This document shows positions 12,061-24,400 of a stretch of 64,000 nucleotides of DNA, in pieces (position 1 is the stretch's first letter; every line of letters begins with the position of its first letter). The notes under the pieces were generated by a model. The model was not told the DNA's origin and searched no databases. It worked only from the letters and a program-made list of their open reading frames with translations. The DNA is taken from contig CM069875.1 of assembly GCA_036172665.1 (NCBI GenBank), positions 19,685,806-19,749,805 of the forward strand, written 5' to 3'. Made by a program: the position numbers and the translations under genes. This stretch comes from Prosopocoilus inquinatus (Eukaryota > Arthropoda > Insecta > Coleoptera > Lucanidae).

Positions 12061-13025
12061 TTCCAATAATCATAAGCACAATTATTCTGTATAATGTATA
12101 TTTTTTCTTTACGTCCACTTTAAACCGCAATACTTCATTGTGCCTAATTTTAGTGCACGGAAGTGTAGTCTAGATAAAAAAGCAATCCACGTAAAATTAA
12201 AAAAAAAAAAAACAATTTTATAGGGATAATAATAACGGTAATGAAACAACAAAATGACGTTATTGATTTACAGAGGAACATGCTATGCGTTTTTTTTTGT
12301 GTCGTTTCAATTCTGATAAACTTTCACTTTCCGACAGACGTAGTTTTATTTTCCGAGTTTTACATAGTTTCTGTGTTAGATCAGGTCGCCGTTTTTATTT
12401 ACATCACTTTTACATAAAAAATTTTACTCATCTGAGTGTGCGCTCGACCTTAGAATTTGCAGGAGGCCGCGGGCGGTAACCATGTGAATGAGGCCTTATC
12501 GGAATATTCTCTTGTGGGTGTGTCAAACTGACACGTAAACCAATCAAAAATAAAGATCAGTGACAGCAGAGTCATAAATTACAAGGAAAACGTTTAGGTG
12601 GTAATTCTGTTCTCTGTTCTTTTCGTTTGTGTGTAAAAATGCAGGAACACATGTTGAACGTATGTTTCTTCTAAATATATGATAGTGATACGCCCATTTG
12701 AAATCGAGTTCAGCTGTAAGCGAGCATACAGCCTTAATGTTTAATTAAAAATTTTAATTCTGCAAAATAAAAACTCAAATGAACGTCCTGTTTTTTTTAC
12801 CAATAAATAATGTCCCGAAAATAAGTAAATAATAATAAATTGAGTCCTCAATCTCTTTATTTTTAATGCAATACAAGTCAGATGCCAGTCTTTGATAACC
12901 AGTGACGACCAAAATTTATTGCTCGCGACAGTACATAATCTAACATTACAAACTGTTCATTTTTTTTTAACTAGAGATCGAATTTAAACAAATCTTCGTA
13001 CTTTTTTTCACAAATATCAAATATA

Positions 13026-13750
13026 CAGGCTGTCCGTTTTTCGAGTGCCACTATGGGGATCTCGCTTATCTTAAGAGATACAAAGTTGGTTAAATTAGGG
13101 CAAAGTTGTGCATTTTCATGCTGAATAATAATCCGAAAAGAAATTTGAAATATCTTCAATGGTTTTGAAAATTTCGCAAAAAAGCAAACATTTTTAATTT
13201 TCGTTTTTAATTTTTTTAACCTTAACTGATCATACTACGCATTTTTAACCAAGATATTATTCAGACACTTTTTATGAGGAATTCTAATATGACATCCCCT
13301 TTTCAATAATTTTCAAGATGGCGGAGAAACACCTAGTAACTTCATTTTTTCTTATGGACGCCATTTTGGATTTTAACATTTTCAAATTACGTTTTTTTTC
13401 TCTTTACAACGATATATCACACATGGTGGTCCAATATCACATTTTTGCCAAAAATCTAATTTTTCATTTTTTGCGAAGAGTGCTTTGGAACCACAAAACG
13501 TTCTTTTAGTCTGAACAAAAGTTTGACAGTTTGATCCTATGTCAAGCCTTGTCATTTACGTTTGCGCTAGTTTTATCGCGAAAATGCCTTTTTTAAGTGA
13601 AGAACAAAGAGATGTGATACAAATTTATTACACTTCACATCCAAATGCCCTCATGACTACGCCAAAATATTTGCAGCGTAAGTTAACCAACTTTGTATCT
13701 TTTAAGATAAGCGAGATCCCTATAGTGGCACTCGAGAAACGGACAACCTC
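13026..13750. mobile_element. Foldback element (CAGGCTGTCC family), copy 1
   Basis: Inverted ends CAGGCTGTCCGTTTTTCGAG / CTCGAGAAACGGACAACCTC extend about 70 bp (ATGGGGATCTCGCTTATCTT inside), flanked by TATA on both sides. Related copies at 43875-44417 and 55440-55962. Confidence 0.82.
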
Positions 13751-13835
13751 TATAATAATAATAACTTTATATAGGCTGTGAGAGTAATTAAGTAAAAGTT
13801 TTGAAAAAAGGGTTTTAAATTACTGTTTTCCTTTT

Positions 13836-13890
13836 TGTTTAAAACATGTTTAATTTTGGGTCATTTTTAAACATGTTTTAAACAAACAAA
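13836..13890. repeat. Short inverted repeat
   Basis: TTTGTTTAAAACATGTTTAA and its reverse complement about 15 bp apart, followed by more GTTT-rich sequence. A similar ACAGACTGTTTTAAACATG stretch is at about 7075-7105. Confidence 0.5.
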
Positions 13891-16058
13891 AAACTGTTTG
13901 AAATAAAAAAACAAAAGTTTTGATCTTTTCAAAAAACTGTTTTTTTCCAACACTGGTGTAAATACTTTTCTTTCTCGTGTATTAATGTTTTGCTTCCCTA
14001 CACTCAGCTATCGGTTTCGCACATTCCACCAACTCTATTGGTCTGTACACTATATGTATGTTCAGTCGGTAACAAACGAATCGAGACTGATTGACAGTTC
14101 TGTAACCCTTACTACCAGCGTTGATAAGAGCGCGATTAGCTTGCAATGGTCTCGATTAGGTTGATCGCAACTGTACAAGTACACAGCTCTGAATGATCCT
14201 GCTGTCTCTTTATATAACTATTTCGAAAATTATCGCGCGATTCTTTACATGAAATATAAAAAAAATATACATTAGCCTAAAAAGGAAAAGTAATTTGGAA
14301 ATTATATTATACACGACAGGTATTTCGTTTCATTCATCAAACGTTAAGAAAACTAACGGTAAAGCAGGTAATATTTATTTTTGTTGCCTGAACGAACGAA
14401 TGATTAATGTGAAAGTAAAATTACGAATCGTATCTTTACAAAAGCATTTCTGTTAAAAGAAATGATTCACTGAAACAAATCAACAAATGTAAACTAAAAT
14501 GGAACATTAAATATACATAGGTATTTAACATACCTAGGATTACATAATTTTAAATTTGCCAATTTACCTACCCGGAAGGTAGGGTTGTAAGGTTCTTCCT
14601 TAATTAAGTCAGACTTTAATATTTGAACGTGCTTTGCAAAAATTAAGAAATTTGAAATCAAATATATGTAATTTGTGAATTTGGAATACATTCATATTAC
14701 TCTTATAATTGTTTTGAGCTATCCACCTCTTCAATCAACAACACAGACGAACAGCTTCATTACATGTTCTTTTTTTAATTCGACCGACTACCTCGAATGA
14801 TCTCGTAATCACGTACACATGATACGCAATCAAATTCCGCCTTTATTCGGCGTTGATATACAGACCATTGTTATAATCTGACGCTCTTTCATCAACGGAA
14901 AGGAATGCGCGACCGTCCTTGGTAAACCCACAAATAAAAGAATTGATCGGTGCAAGTTTACCTTAGAAGTGAAGTGTGGAATTTATTTGCAAATCTGATT
15001 CGCGTGAATTTATGTAAATATTTATGTACGAACGGTAATTGGTTGACGTGGTAGCTTAAACGTAAGTTTTATTCCAAATACGAAAACTAGAGTTGCAATG
15101 ATTGTTAAAGAAAAACGTTTATTTAGGATGCCTTTACTTAATCCTGTCTTCAACTTCGCAACGTGAAGGTTAAGAATTTAATCATTTCTTGTTTATCCCT
15201 TTCCTATTTTTTTCCGAGTCTACTGACTTTCTCTTCACATGTGTATACATACTCTAAATTTAATTCTCTATTTCTAATTGTGAAGTACTGAATTTTTTAT
15301 TGGATTTCCTTAAAATATTGCAGAAGATTAAATAATTGGAAAGTAAAAATAGAAGTAAAAGGATGCAGAAAAAATTAATGTTTCAAAAATATTTAGAATT
15401 TGATTTGACTAATCAAACGTTTATCGTAAGTCTCAGAAAATTCATCATGTTATAAATATTTGTCGAAAATAACTTCTGTTTAGTGTATAGTAATCTATTA
15501 AAAATAAACAAACACTCAACTGTTAAAGCGCTAATCCAATAATTCCACGAGCGATAAAAACCTGCAAATTTGTTGCTGACAGTGGTACTTTTTTGTGTTC
15601 CAAGCGGATGTCAATATCACTCACAGGAAATATATTCCATTCCTTCAATATACACACGGCGATGTCTAAGTTTATTTGAACTGTTTAATTTTACAGCAAA
15701 CAAGTCATTTTTTAAATCGTCGCTTGCGTTGAAAGTCCCATCTCTTGTAATTGCCAGAAAGAGTGTGTTTATTTATTACTTGAGAGCGAAAAGAGGTCCT
15801 AACATCTGGTTTGCTGTTGCTGAATATCACCTAGATTTTTGTAACTATGAATATGTTTAATGTACCGTTCACCATACTTGCCAGTAAACGATGGGGCAAC
15901 CTAAAAAAGGGGCGTCTGAGATTAAAACGCATTAATAAAAGCAGAATCATGTAGGTTGTAGGTACACTAGGTACTTACATACAAGACGTAAAATGATATA
16001 AATATCTTCCATTGATTATATTTATTAGGAGTATTAAATGCAAAGAGTATGTTATATA
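13891..16058. other. Unassigned AT-rich stretch before the tetraspan exon cluster
   Basis: The missing first exon of the tetraspan gene was looked for here and not found. The frame 15570-15860 (96 codons) has no recognisable domain. Confidence 0.4.
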
Positions 16059-16357
16059 CAGCCTGTAATCAAATAAGTTTCACATATTAAAACTGTAAGT
16101 TCTTTATCACTTAAGAAAGTGATTTCTGCAAATATGAATTTTATTGGTGAAAAATTAAAGAAATTAAAACCCCCCCAGAGCCCGGAAACTTTTTGTTTGA
16201 AAACCTCTGACTGGCCGTGTATCAGTTTCTACAAGCGCATCATAAAACGTCGTAAAACAATAAAGCGTCATCGAACTGAAGGGCACTGGGTTAAAATCAT
16301 CGCTTATGTAATTCCATAACGGAATAGAATTATAAATATCCATCGCGTTGCTTATTA

Positions 16358-17571
16358 AGGCGCGTTTAGACTTGAGCACGCACGCACTGATCCTCCGCGA
16401 ACGCTCAAGTGTAAACGGCTATGCGCGCACGCTCACGTTGTGTTTTCCTGTGCGTGAACAGCCGCGAGCTCGAATAGCCGTAAATATGATTCCCTTTGGT
16501 GCATTTAGACGAGCACGCACGCACTGATCCACCGCGAATGCTCAAGTGTAAACGGCTATGCGCGCACGCACATCATGCGCGAATGGCTGGCAGAGCGAGC
16601 CGCTTGATGTCGGTCTCGGGTACGTGCTCAAAGGAATTAATTGCTTCACGCATGAATGCGTAGTTTGAACGAGAAAAAAGTCGCATATTGAAAGCCACGT
16701 GACACAGTCCTCGCAGAAAAGGTTTCTGAATTTTCAGTTAGCCATGGAATGGACCAATGAAACAGCTTCGTTGTTTTGCAAGATTATGAAAAACTGCCTA
16801 TTTTATGGAATGTGAAGCACGCAAAATATTATTTTTAAAAAATGACCTACCAGGAGCTTGTGAACAAATTAAGTATTGAAAATTTAGACAGTGCGGAAGC
16901 ACAAAAAAAGATAAAATGTTTCTTGGGGCGATTTTAGTCATTGTAGTAAAATTTTTGAATTACTTATGACAACTCTCTGACACTAAATAATAAGTAGAGT
17001 AATTTATTTTATCTCTTATAAAAATTAGGCGTTTGCCACGAATGTCGATGTCTGGTTCGAATTTCTTTTTTTTATTAAAATATGAATCACAATTATACAG
17101 CCGCTGCTATTTTGTCGTCCGTTGTGTGCGCGAACAACTGGATCAGCCCATGCGCCAGAAAATAAATGCTGGTGAGCGCGAACGAATGCCGTGCGCGTAT
17201 GCTCAGCTCGTTCGTGCTCAAATCTAAACGCACCTTTTCAATATGCGACTTTTTTCTCGTTAAAACTACGCATTCATGCGTGAAGCAATTAATTCCTTTG
17301 AGCACGTACCCCAGACCGACATCAAGCGGCTCGCTCTGCCAGCCATTCGCGCATGATGTGCGTGCGCGCATAGCCGTTTACACTTGAGCATTCGCGGTGG
17401 ATCAGTGCGTGCGTGCTCGTCTAAATGCACCAAAGGCAATCATATTTACGGCTATTCGAGCTCGCGGCTGTTCGCGCACAGGAAAACACAACGTGAGCGT
17501 GCGCGCATAGCAGTTTACACTTGAGCGTTCGCGGAGGATCAGTGCGTGCGTGCTCAAGTCTAAACGCGCCT
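16358..17571. mobile_element. GC-rich foldback MITE nested in E2 (PIF/Harbinger-like target site)
   Basis: Inverted arms of about 330 bp beginning AGGCGCGTTTAGACTTGAGC, rich in GCACGCACGCACTG and TGCGCGCACGC, with a TTA on both sides (16355-16357, 17572-17574). A three-base TTA duplication is typical of PIF/Harbinger elements. No transposase inside. Confidence 0.78.
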
Positions 17572-17576
17572 TTAAG

Positions 17577-17738
17577 AATGTCTTCTTTCTGCATTTCGGA
17601 AAATCATTATTGAACGCAGTTATCGCTTTTATTATTTTGTGGAACCAAAACAATAAAGCGTCATCGAACTCGAACTACGAAGAAACGTATTCGTTGGTGG
17701 AAATAATTAACAAAGCGACAATCAATCAAAGCGACTAA
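17577..17738 (+). CDS. Unrecognised ORF in E2 (copy 2)
   Basis: Same 54-codon reading as in the inverted copy at 4701-4928 (FKNVFFLHFGKSLLNAVIAF to ATINQSD, TAA). The upstream part is cut by the nested GC-rich element. No function assigned. Confidence 0.25.
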   Translation, partial: NVFFLHFGKSLLNAVIAFIILWNQNNKASSNSNYEETYSLVEIINKATINQSD

Positions 17739-18298
17739 TATTTTTTTGAAATCATTTTAATAAGCGAAATTAGCACTGTAAATCATGTGTACTATTGGTT
17801 TACAAAGACCAGGATATCAAGATCTAATTATTGTCGATTATCTAATGAAACATATTTAATTCTGATCAATGCAAGCAGATTTAAATTGTTCTTCTTTAAT
17901 AATATTGCACACACGAGATACGACCCAGAGGTTGTCGATTTGAACTGTCGTCTTTAATGGGTCGGTGATTCTATTTTATTGTGTTCCCATAAAGCTTTTA
18001 AAATGCGATCAAGGAATTGACCTTGAATTACCACTAGGTAATTTTTTTATTTTTGAGCTAGACTTTTGGTAGTTGCAGCATTAATTCTCTTACATGATGA
18101 GGAACTTACGGTATTAATATGTGAAACTAATTTGATTACACCCTGTATTTCTGATGTAAAATCGAAATCTTAATAAATAAATTAAAACTGTTCCTCTTGA
18201 TATATCTGTGATATTTCTTTACTTATTAAGCACGTACACACTTCCTTTACGGGTGTGTCCGGAATAAATATTAATACCGCTTTCTCTTTTCTTTACAG

Positions 18299-18419
18299 AA
18301 CTCCCTCAGCAAAAACAACGACAAAACGCAACTAGAAAATCTAAATTCAAAGTATTACTATTACACCAGGACAAAAGGCCTGTTTAGAATATGTTATCCC
18401 AAGGAACGACCTCCCACAG
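18299..18419 (+). CDS. Tetraspan gene, exon a (first extracellular loop)
   Basis: Acceptor ctttacag, donor G|gtatgt, 40 codons plus one base. It enters in phase 0 and leaves in phase 1, matching the two-base entry of the exon at 38504 to make a Val codon. It contains YYYYTRTKGLFRICYP, the degenerate GLW-x-x-C claudin signature. The intron that follows is about 20 kb and filled with transposons. Confidence 0.78.
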
Positions 18420-21400
18420 GTATGTTGTTGTTTTTGCACTTTTGTGAACCCATGCAGACAGAATGAATCACAGTGAAGAAGTGGGTGCGTTGAACCTAAT
18501 GCAAAACCTATTATGTACTTACATACATACATCTTACGTGCACGTATCTATCCAAGGGTTATTCGCATAAGCTATTACAAATTTCAAAAAAGAAGTTTAG
18601 GTAAATAATGAAAATTAATACTTTAGAAGGAGGTCGGAGATCGTTTAAATAAACACAAAATTTGAACCTGCTTTCTTATTCTTAAATTTCACCGTTTGTG
18701 GAAAAGAAAATGAGTTTTCTAAATGCTCTCTTGTTAACCAGTTTAATTTTAATGCTTTTTGATGCATGCAGGAAAATACATGTACAGGATGGTCCCGAAA
18801 GAAGGTGCCAAAAAAATCTGGATCATTAGGAGAATCCAACAAAACCGAAAAACCTTCTCCAGTAGGTCCGAAATGATGGTGGTATATTAACCCCTATCCA
18901 CACATACTGGACACTACTAACCATAAAAATACATAGTCAAGAATTATTTGTTAGTGTTTATTAAAGTTACAATATCTATGCAACCATATCTGACTACATC
19001 TAAGCTGTCATCGGTGACATCTAAATCAAATAGAATTTTTTAATTCAAAACTATTAAGAATGAAGATTACGAAAGAATTTGCTCCTAATAAGTCCTCCAT
19101 GCAAGGTGGCCATGCTTGCTGTCAAAGCATAATGAAAGTTTTTGTTTGCAGTGGGAATGTCGAGCTACGTCTCTGCTGAAGAAGCCCCAAACAGGGCTGA
19201 AACAGCTGTACAGAGGCTGCTCGAGGTTTTCACTGCAATCAAAAATGATTTGCAACAAAATTTTTCTAAAAAGTTTTTTTTACCTTCACGTAAAACATTT
19301 ATTCAGCTGCATCGGCGTTTACGAGAGACGGGTTCAATGATACCCCAAACGTCGAATTGTGGCCGCTTCCGTCCAAATTTCTTTGGATATAGAACTAATA
19401 ATGTTGGACTATGTGAATCAAAATCCAAGTATAAGTACCCGTCAACTAGCTGCTCAAGTTGGTCTATCAAGTAAATTAGTACGGAAATGCAGCTTAGGGA
19501 ACGCATTAATGAAGCTGTGTATCAAATCCGGACAATACAGAATTTCTAGCGTCGATTTACGACAATTGAACAGACGTATTCAAAAGTGCTTGAACGCCAA
19601 CGGATGGCACTTTGAGCATGTGTTGTGATTGTTTACTTTGACTCAGTTTAGTAAATTTTTAAAGTTGAAAATAAATAATACCTATCGGTGAACTGTTGTA
19701 CTGAAAATTTCATTATTTTCATTACTGGTTTCACAAATTTAAAATTAAATTTGACAAATGTCGTACTATTGCTAAAAAAATCGAAATATTGTTGTCATAC
19801 AACCAGAATTACGTGTTCAATCCCGAGTAACTGATTAGCGTACATCAAACTTTGAACATCATTTTTATCTCAAAAACGAAAACACTTTTATTAGAACAAT
19901 TTTTTGTATATGAGTTTTACTCATTATCCTTTATAACTGATTATTTGTGGCACCTCCTTTCGGGACCACCTTGTATACAGTTTAGTTTACTTAAACTGTG
20001 TTTTACGCATGTAAATCTTGCAGCAAAAGACATGCATTCTGTTCTAATTCCGTGCATCAAGGCGTATAATCTGATCCTTCGTTATTATGTAACAATTAGA
20101 GATTTACGATACGATTTCTGTATCGATACGTATCGAGTAACGATTACCGATACGTATCGAGTATCGATTACCGATACGTATCGAGCATCGATTACCGATA
20201 TGTATCACAATATCGAATCGATATGTATCGATATATCGACACATTTCGAAATATAAGATCGATACGTTTCGAAATATTGGACAGAGGTTTAAAATTTCAT
20301 GCATTGACCCAGCCATTTCCCAACCCTAACAGTAATTTCAGAGTTATCGACTGTAATATTAAATTAGTATTCTCGATTGGTCAAGGATAATCAGTTAACA
20401 ATCTGTGGCAATAAATTTTTGAAAACTAAAGTCACTGTCTACTGAGATGCACAAATGAGGAAAGTGCAAAAAATGTGAATGACTATGCTTTATTATTTGC
20501 TACAATTTAGTGCATTGTAGCAAATAATAAAGCATAGTCATTCACATTTTTTGCACTTTCCTCATTTGTGCATCTCAGTAGACAGTGACTTTAGCGCACA
20601 ATTTCTTTTTGAAATGCACCATCAATAGACGCAAGAAGAGTCCTGTTTTAAAGTATGAGACATATGTGGAATACATTGACGTACCCACACCGATCCTTTA
20701 TACTTTTTGAATAACAAACAAAAATGAAATGAACAGTAAATGTAAGAAAATATTAAGAACTCAAAAATTGTTAAAATGGATGTGAGGATGCAGTATTTAA
20801 TATTTCAAAGAAGATGAAGCTCCAATCCACTTGAAAAAAGGATTTTTAGAAGTTTGAATATTTTTAAGTAGAGCATACATGTATACGTATTTTGCATTTC
20901 TATGCAATTCTGATAGATGATGTTCAGGCGATTTTTGAAAACAGTACAGTTTCAACTGTTATGTAGCTATTAGAAAGAACTGCTTCAACACCAACTGCAC
21001 CAAATTATTGTCAAGTAGTGCACTTGATTCCGATAGGACAAGGACAGCTGAGTTAGGTTACAGTGAAATTGTGGAACTTCCCCTCCCCGAGGAAGCTCAA
21101 AATGTAGTCGAAACAGTTGTTCGGGGAATGCTCGGGAAATTTACTGCAATCGAAACTGACTTGCAACTAATTTTTACATTACTAACTACAATAGTTTTGA
21201 AAGTGCTACAGGATTTAAAGTTTTAGGAACACTCAAAATATCTTTGAAATGTTTATTTAGGGATAGGAAAATAGATTGCAATTTTTGATTTCTTTTAGTA
21301 AAATTTCAAAACATAACTTATAACCGAAACACAAGTTTATTTAATTTAAAAAAGATTACTTTGCTTTATCTCCGGATTATAAATTCCTAATTTCTGCCTG

Positions 21401-24400
21401 AACTTCTTCCTTGCCAACTTATAATGAACACTGAATGAAACTAAACAAACTGTATATAGGGTGTCTCAATAATAAGACCCGTGCCTTTGAGATTCGCTAC
21501 AGAAGGCCGAAATAAATTGAAATTAAAGAATAATTAACGTTTCGATATAAGTTAATGAGTACAAATGGGTTGTGACCAGTCCTTCCCTTTTTCCCCTTCG
21601 GCATTGCAAATACCTTAGAAACTGCGGAAATACAGAAAACACAGTTCAAAGGAGCGAAACGCAAACTGACATGTTATGCGTTAACAAACACAAAAAGCAT
21701 TCAATTTGAAAATGGAAACGTCACGGGAGTTTTGTAATAAGTGTTTATCTTTTACATAAAACCCATATACAGGAGGGGAATAGAATTCTCTTGATTCTAT
21801 GCAAACAACAATAGAATGCTCTTTATTATGCATTGATTAATCAGGATTTATAATGATGGAACATTGCCACATTATGTTTGCGAGCAAAATATTTTTTAAA
21901 CTAAAATGTTCCTAAAAGGAGAATTGAAAAAGATACTCTCATACTACGAAACCAATCTAAATAATTGAGAAACTTTTCTCTTCGAAATTGTTGTGGATTT
22001 TGTCATACAGGGTCGCTTTTGTGTATGGAAACAGTCGATTATTTCTTAAAGTAAGATAGCTAGCGAAAAATGTTAAATACAAAAGTTTTAGGGCTTTAAA
22101 AAGTCTATTACATTAAAGAAGAATTAATTATACAGGGTCAGTCAAAAAGTCGTAGGGAAACAATTTTTTTTTTTAATGGAACACCCCATATTTTATGCGA
22201 TATTTCAGTTCTCAAAATTCTAAAAAGAAATTGACCTCTGAAATATGGGTATTTTATTCTATAATTCATTATGTCATGAATTCAAATAAATTTAGTTGTT
22301 TTCAGTTTTCTTGAATAATTCATTAACGAGGGCATATCGACACTTTTATCGTTCCTTCATATCCATTTATTTCGTCTTCCTCAATCGATGAGCAATAGCA
22401 CTTTAATTGGACATAATTATAATTGGAAATAGCTCACAACGTTTCACTATCAATTGAAAAAAAAAACTTACTTTTCTTCTAACTTAGTTCTCGTTACCTT
22501 TACGTTTCTCCGGACACCTTGTATTTTAGTTTAAGATCATGTTACCCTTTTGTTTCTCTTGACTTGTTTCTGTTGAGAACTTATTTATTTACTTTTTTTC
22601 ACTGCTGACGAAGCTGTTAATCGATAGCGAAAAGTTGAGTGTCATTTCCAATTATAATTCTGTCCGGTTAAAGTTTAAAAACCATTAATTACCTACAATT
22701 TTCATCAGACAAGAGTCAACTTCCATTAATTTTTTATGTTAAAACAAAAGCATAATTGTGTTATGTAATCGTATTCAGATTTTATGTTTGCATCACAGTG
22801 TACGAATATCTAAGGTAGCGCCCATAAGAAAAAAAGTCGTATTAACCAAATTGTTCATCCTAACTTATTTCTTCTGACTGTATTAAGTTGTTCGATTGAT
22901 ATTTTCGAAGATATTTGAGAAATCCATAAAAATTGAACGAATTTTATTGCATATACAGAGGCACCCAAGAAACGCAATTGTTTTGTAATTTAAGCGATAG
23001 ATATGTTTGAGTGCAGCTAAGAATGAGAAAAATACAATTATTTTTCAAGCGCGGTAGAAATTGAGTGAGAGAAGAACTCTGTTTGTACTCAAACAGAATG
23101 AGAATGAGAATGAGAATGAAAAAAACAATTTATTTATTTTTTATCTAAAGAATAGGCGTTTACGATAATTGGAGCGGTACACAGCCGCAGTAACATCGTG
23201 CTTAAAACGAGCATGTATTTCTAAAAATGTAATTTTCGGGGTGAAAATAAATGGTAATTCGTAAATAAAAATAATTGTTATTATAAATTTGTGTATTATT
23301 TTCGGCAAATGTTAAATTTGGTAAAAAAAGGTAAGCCGTATAATTTAATTCACGACATGAGATGAACAATTCCAACGGTCATTAGACCACAAATTCAGAT
23401 GAACACATGTTAGTTCGACATATCCGTTTAAGGTTTAAATACTATTTTCTCAGTAATTTCATTGTCTTGACCGTCGAAATTCGTAACTTTGGCAATTAAG
23501 TTAGGTCCTAATAAAAAAGTATTTCATTTTCGATTTACTTCATTTCAAAGCAAATATTCTTAGAAACACTTTTCCATCAATTTTTGAATTTAAAATTACA
23601 CTAAAAATAAAATACAAACTCGTTATTCCATTTCTTTCACATCGTTACCTCATTGCTCCAGTTTGGACGTGGATAATTTATCACACGGTTGTAATTGATG
23701 AGATGTTTAAATAATACCGAAACAAATCGATCTATGTAATCAAGCATTGTTTGATAATACTTAACCGAAGCATGACAATACTTTCCAGGAATTTTAATCC
23801 TAATACTCAATAATTTTTTTTTAAATCAATGCGAGGGATTATTCTAAGGATTATTTTAATCGAAGCCATTTTATCTTAATCCGACATGAAGTACTTCCAC
23901 ATTTATTACCGGAATGTCTTTATTATTCATGGCATATTATATACGGAATGGAATACAAATGAAAAAAGAGTTAAGATACGAATATGTTGGCATTTTTACC
24001 TTCCTCATTGGTATTACATAACAAATGATGCAAATCACACCCATTCGGTTGGCATGCGAGCGTGCATAATGTATTTACAGTTAGCTAGCAGTGAATATTA
24101 CAATATGCCGGACGACATAAAATAATAGTATAGATCTGCATATATGCAGCATATTTTATCCCTTCACTTTTATTTGTGAAACTATTTTCTTCACCAGAAA
24201 ATTTCAAAAATAAGTTCAAATTTATGTTGAATTAGTTGGGTTGAAAATTATGTATTGTACAGTTCCATTTAGGGAAGAATACTTGCACGTCATATACGGA
24301 ACTCGTCTATTTCAGGTGGTTGCATTACGTTAATACAAACTATGTGAATTTTTATGTATCGGAAATGCATCATTAAATCAAGTTCAAATATGAAATTAAT

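Larger units (their letters stand above)
16059..18145. mobile_element. Foldback element E2, full-length copy carrying a nested insert
   Basis: Ends CAGCCTGTAATCAAATAAG at the left (after TATA) and CTAATTTGATTACACCCTG at the right (before TATT). The halves 16059-16357 and 17572-18145 are separated by a GC-richer foldback element. The right half is nearly identical to the inverted copy at 4217-4890. It ends about 150 bp before exon a of the tetraspan gene. Confidence 0.78.

Noticed and set aside
15570..15860. 96-codon frame starting MLLTVVLFC as the missing signal or first helix of the tetraspan gene
   Set aside because: The hydrophobic start is short, there is no donor in the right phase, and the rest does not resemble a claudin loop.
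19852..20256. 134-codon open frame
   Set aside because: Second half is the translation of the 24-bp tandem repeat and the first half has no recognisable domain.
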